NCBI GenBank assembly: GCA_017307315.1
Contig: JAFKFF010000222.1
Coordinates: forward strand, 1-19,134
Direction of reading: 5' to 3'
DNA length: 19,134 nt
DNA from: Alphaproteobacteria bacterium
GTDB taxonomy: Bacteria > Pseudomonadota > Alphaproteobacteria > Micropepsales > Micropepsaceae
Part shown: positions 19,081 through 19,134 of the stretch, in pieces
How positions within the stretch are numbered: position 1 is the stretch's first letter
Layout of the letters: every line of letters starts with the position of its first letter
Notes under the pieces: model-generated
What the model was told of the DNA's origin: nothing
Database searches by the model: none
The model's input: only the letters and a program-made list of their open reading frames with translations
Program-made: the position numbers and the translations under genes

Positions 19081-19134
19081 ATGACGCAGGGAAAGACGCT
19101 CATTGTCGTGCTAGTCACGCTCGTCATCGGGTTC
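19081..19134 (+). CDS. Start of a further gene, cut by the window end
   Basis: An ATG at 19081 with GGAG (19068-19071) nine bases upstream opens 18 codons to the window end (MTQGKTLIVVLVTLVIGF). The sequence looks like an N-terminal membrane helix or signal peptide. The family cannot be determined. The 52-base gap after the LysR gene shows no clear terminator. Confidence 0.5.
   Translation, partial: MTQGKTLIVVLVTLVIGF

Overview
The window is about 19 kb of high-GC DNA carrying a dense set of heavy-metal resistance genes. Protein style points to an alphaproteobacterium, probably a sphingomonad (Sphingobium/Sphingomonas/Novosphingobium type): a Tat-exported CopA-type oxidase with MDHSxM repeats, a DmeR-DmeF pair, a DUF1289 protein, and a CzcCBA-HupE-anchor protein-MFS string. 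This assignment is from recognition, not a search. I see no rRNA, tRNA, CRISPR array, transposase or integrase. No gene-free stretch exceeds about 130 bases.

Layout. (1) Positions 2-1786, minus strand: a copper oxidase (CopA/PcoA type) whose frame ends at an in-frame TAG at the window edge, before the last copper-ligand motif. (2) 1912-3193, minus strand: three overlapping genes in the order anti-sigma, periplasmic metal sensor, ECF sigma factor, the same order as cnrYXH. The sensor keeps the five CnrX metal ligands at exactly the CnrX spacing. (3) 3317-4606, plus strand: copC and copD. (4) 4674-7411: a copper P-type ATPase and cueR, overlapping by 4 bases. (5) 7452-15204: dmeR, dmeF, a DUF1289 gene, a small His-rich exported protein, and czcC-czcB-czcA, mostly overlapping or tightly spaced. 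(6) 15264-16655: a HupE/UreJ-like membrane protein and a membrane-anchored protein of unknown function, behind a perfect 14-bp hairpin. (7) 16740-19028: an MFS exporter with a His-rich tail and a LysR regulator, then the first 18 codons of another gene.

Regulation can be read directly in two places. Two promoters, one facing the oxidase (minus strand, 1876-1906) and one facing the ATPase-cueR pair (plus strand, 4619-4649), share the MerR-family layout: a TTGAC(C/T) -35 box, a 19-bp spacer containing a CTGACA-NNN-TGTCAG dyad, and a CAT(G/A)T(T/G) -10 box. CueR encoded at 7022 is the obvious regulator of both. Second, dmeR begins inside a perfect inverted repeat (ATAGGATA, six C-rich bases, TATCCTAT), which resembles an RcnR/DmeR operator.

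Together the genes cover periplasmic copper handling (oxidase, CopC, CopD), copper export to the periplasm (ATPase), cytoplasmic Co/Ni/Zn-type efflux (DmeF, MFS) and export across the envelope (CzcCBA), with three separate metal-sensing systems: CueR, DmeR and a CnrYXH-like sigma switch. The least understood parts are the HupE/anchored-protein pair, the small His-rich protein before czcC, and a CzcB adaptor that seems to lack the usual alpha-hairpin.
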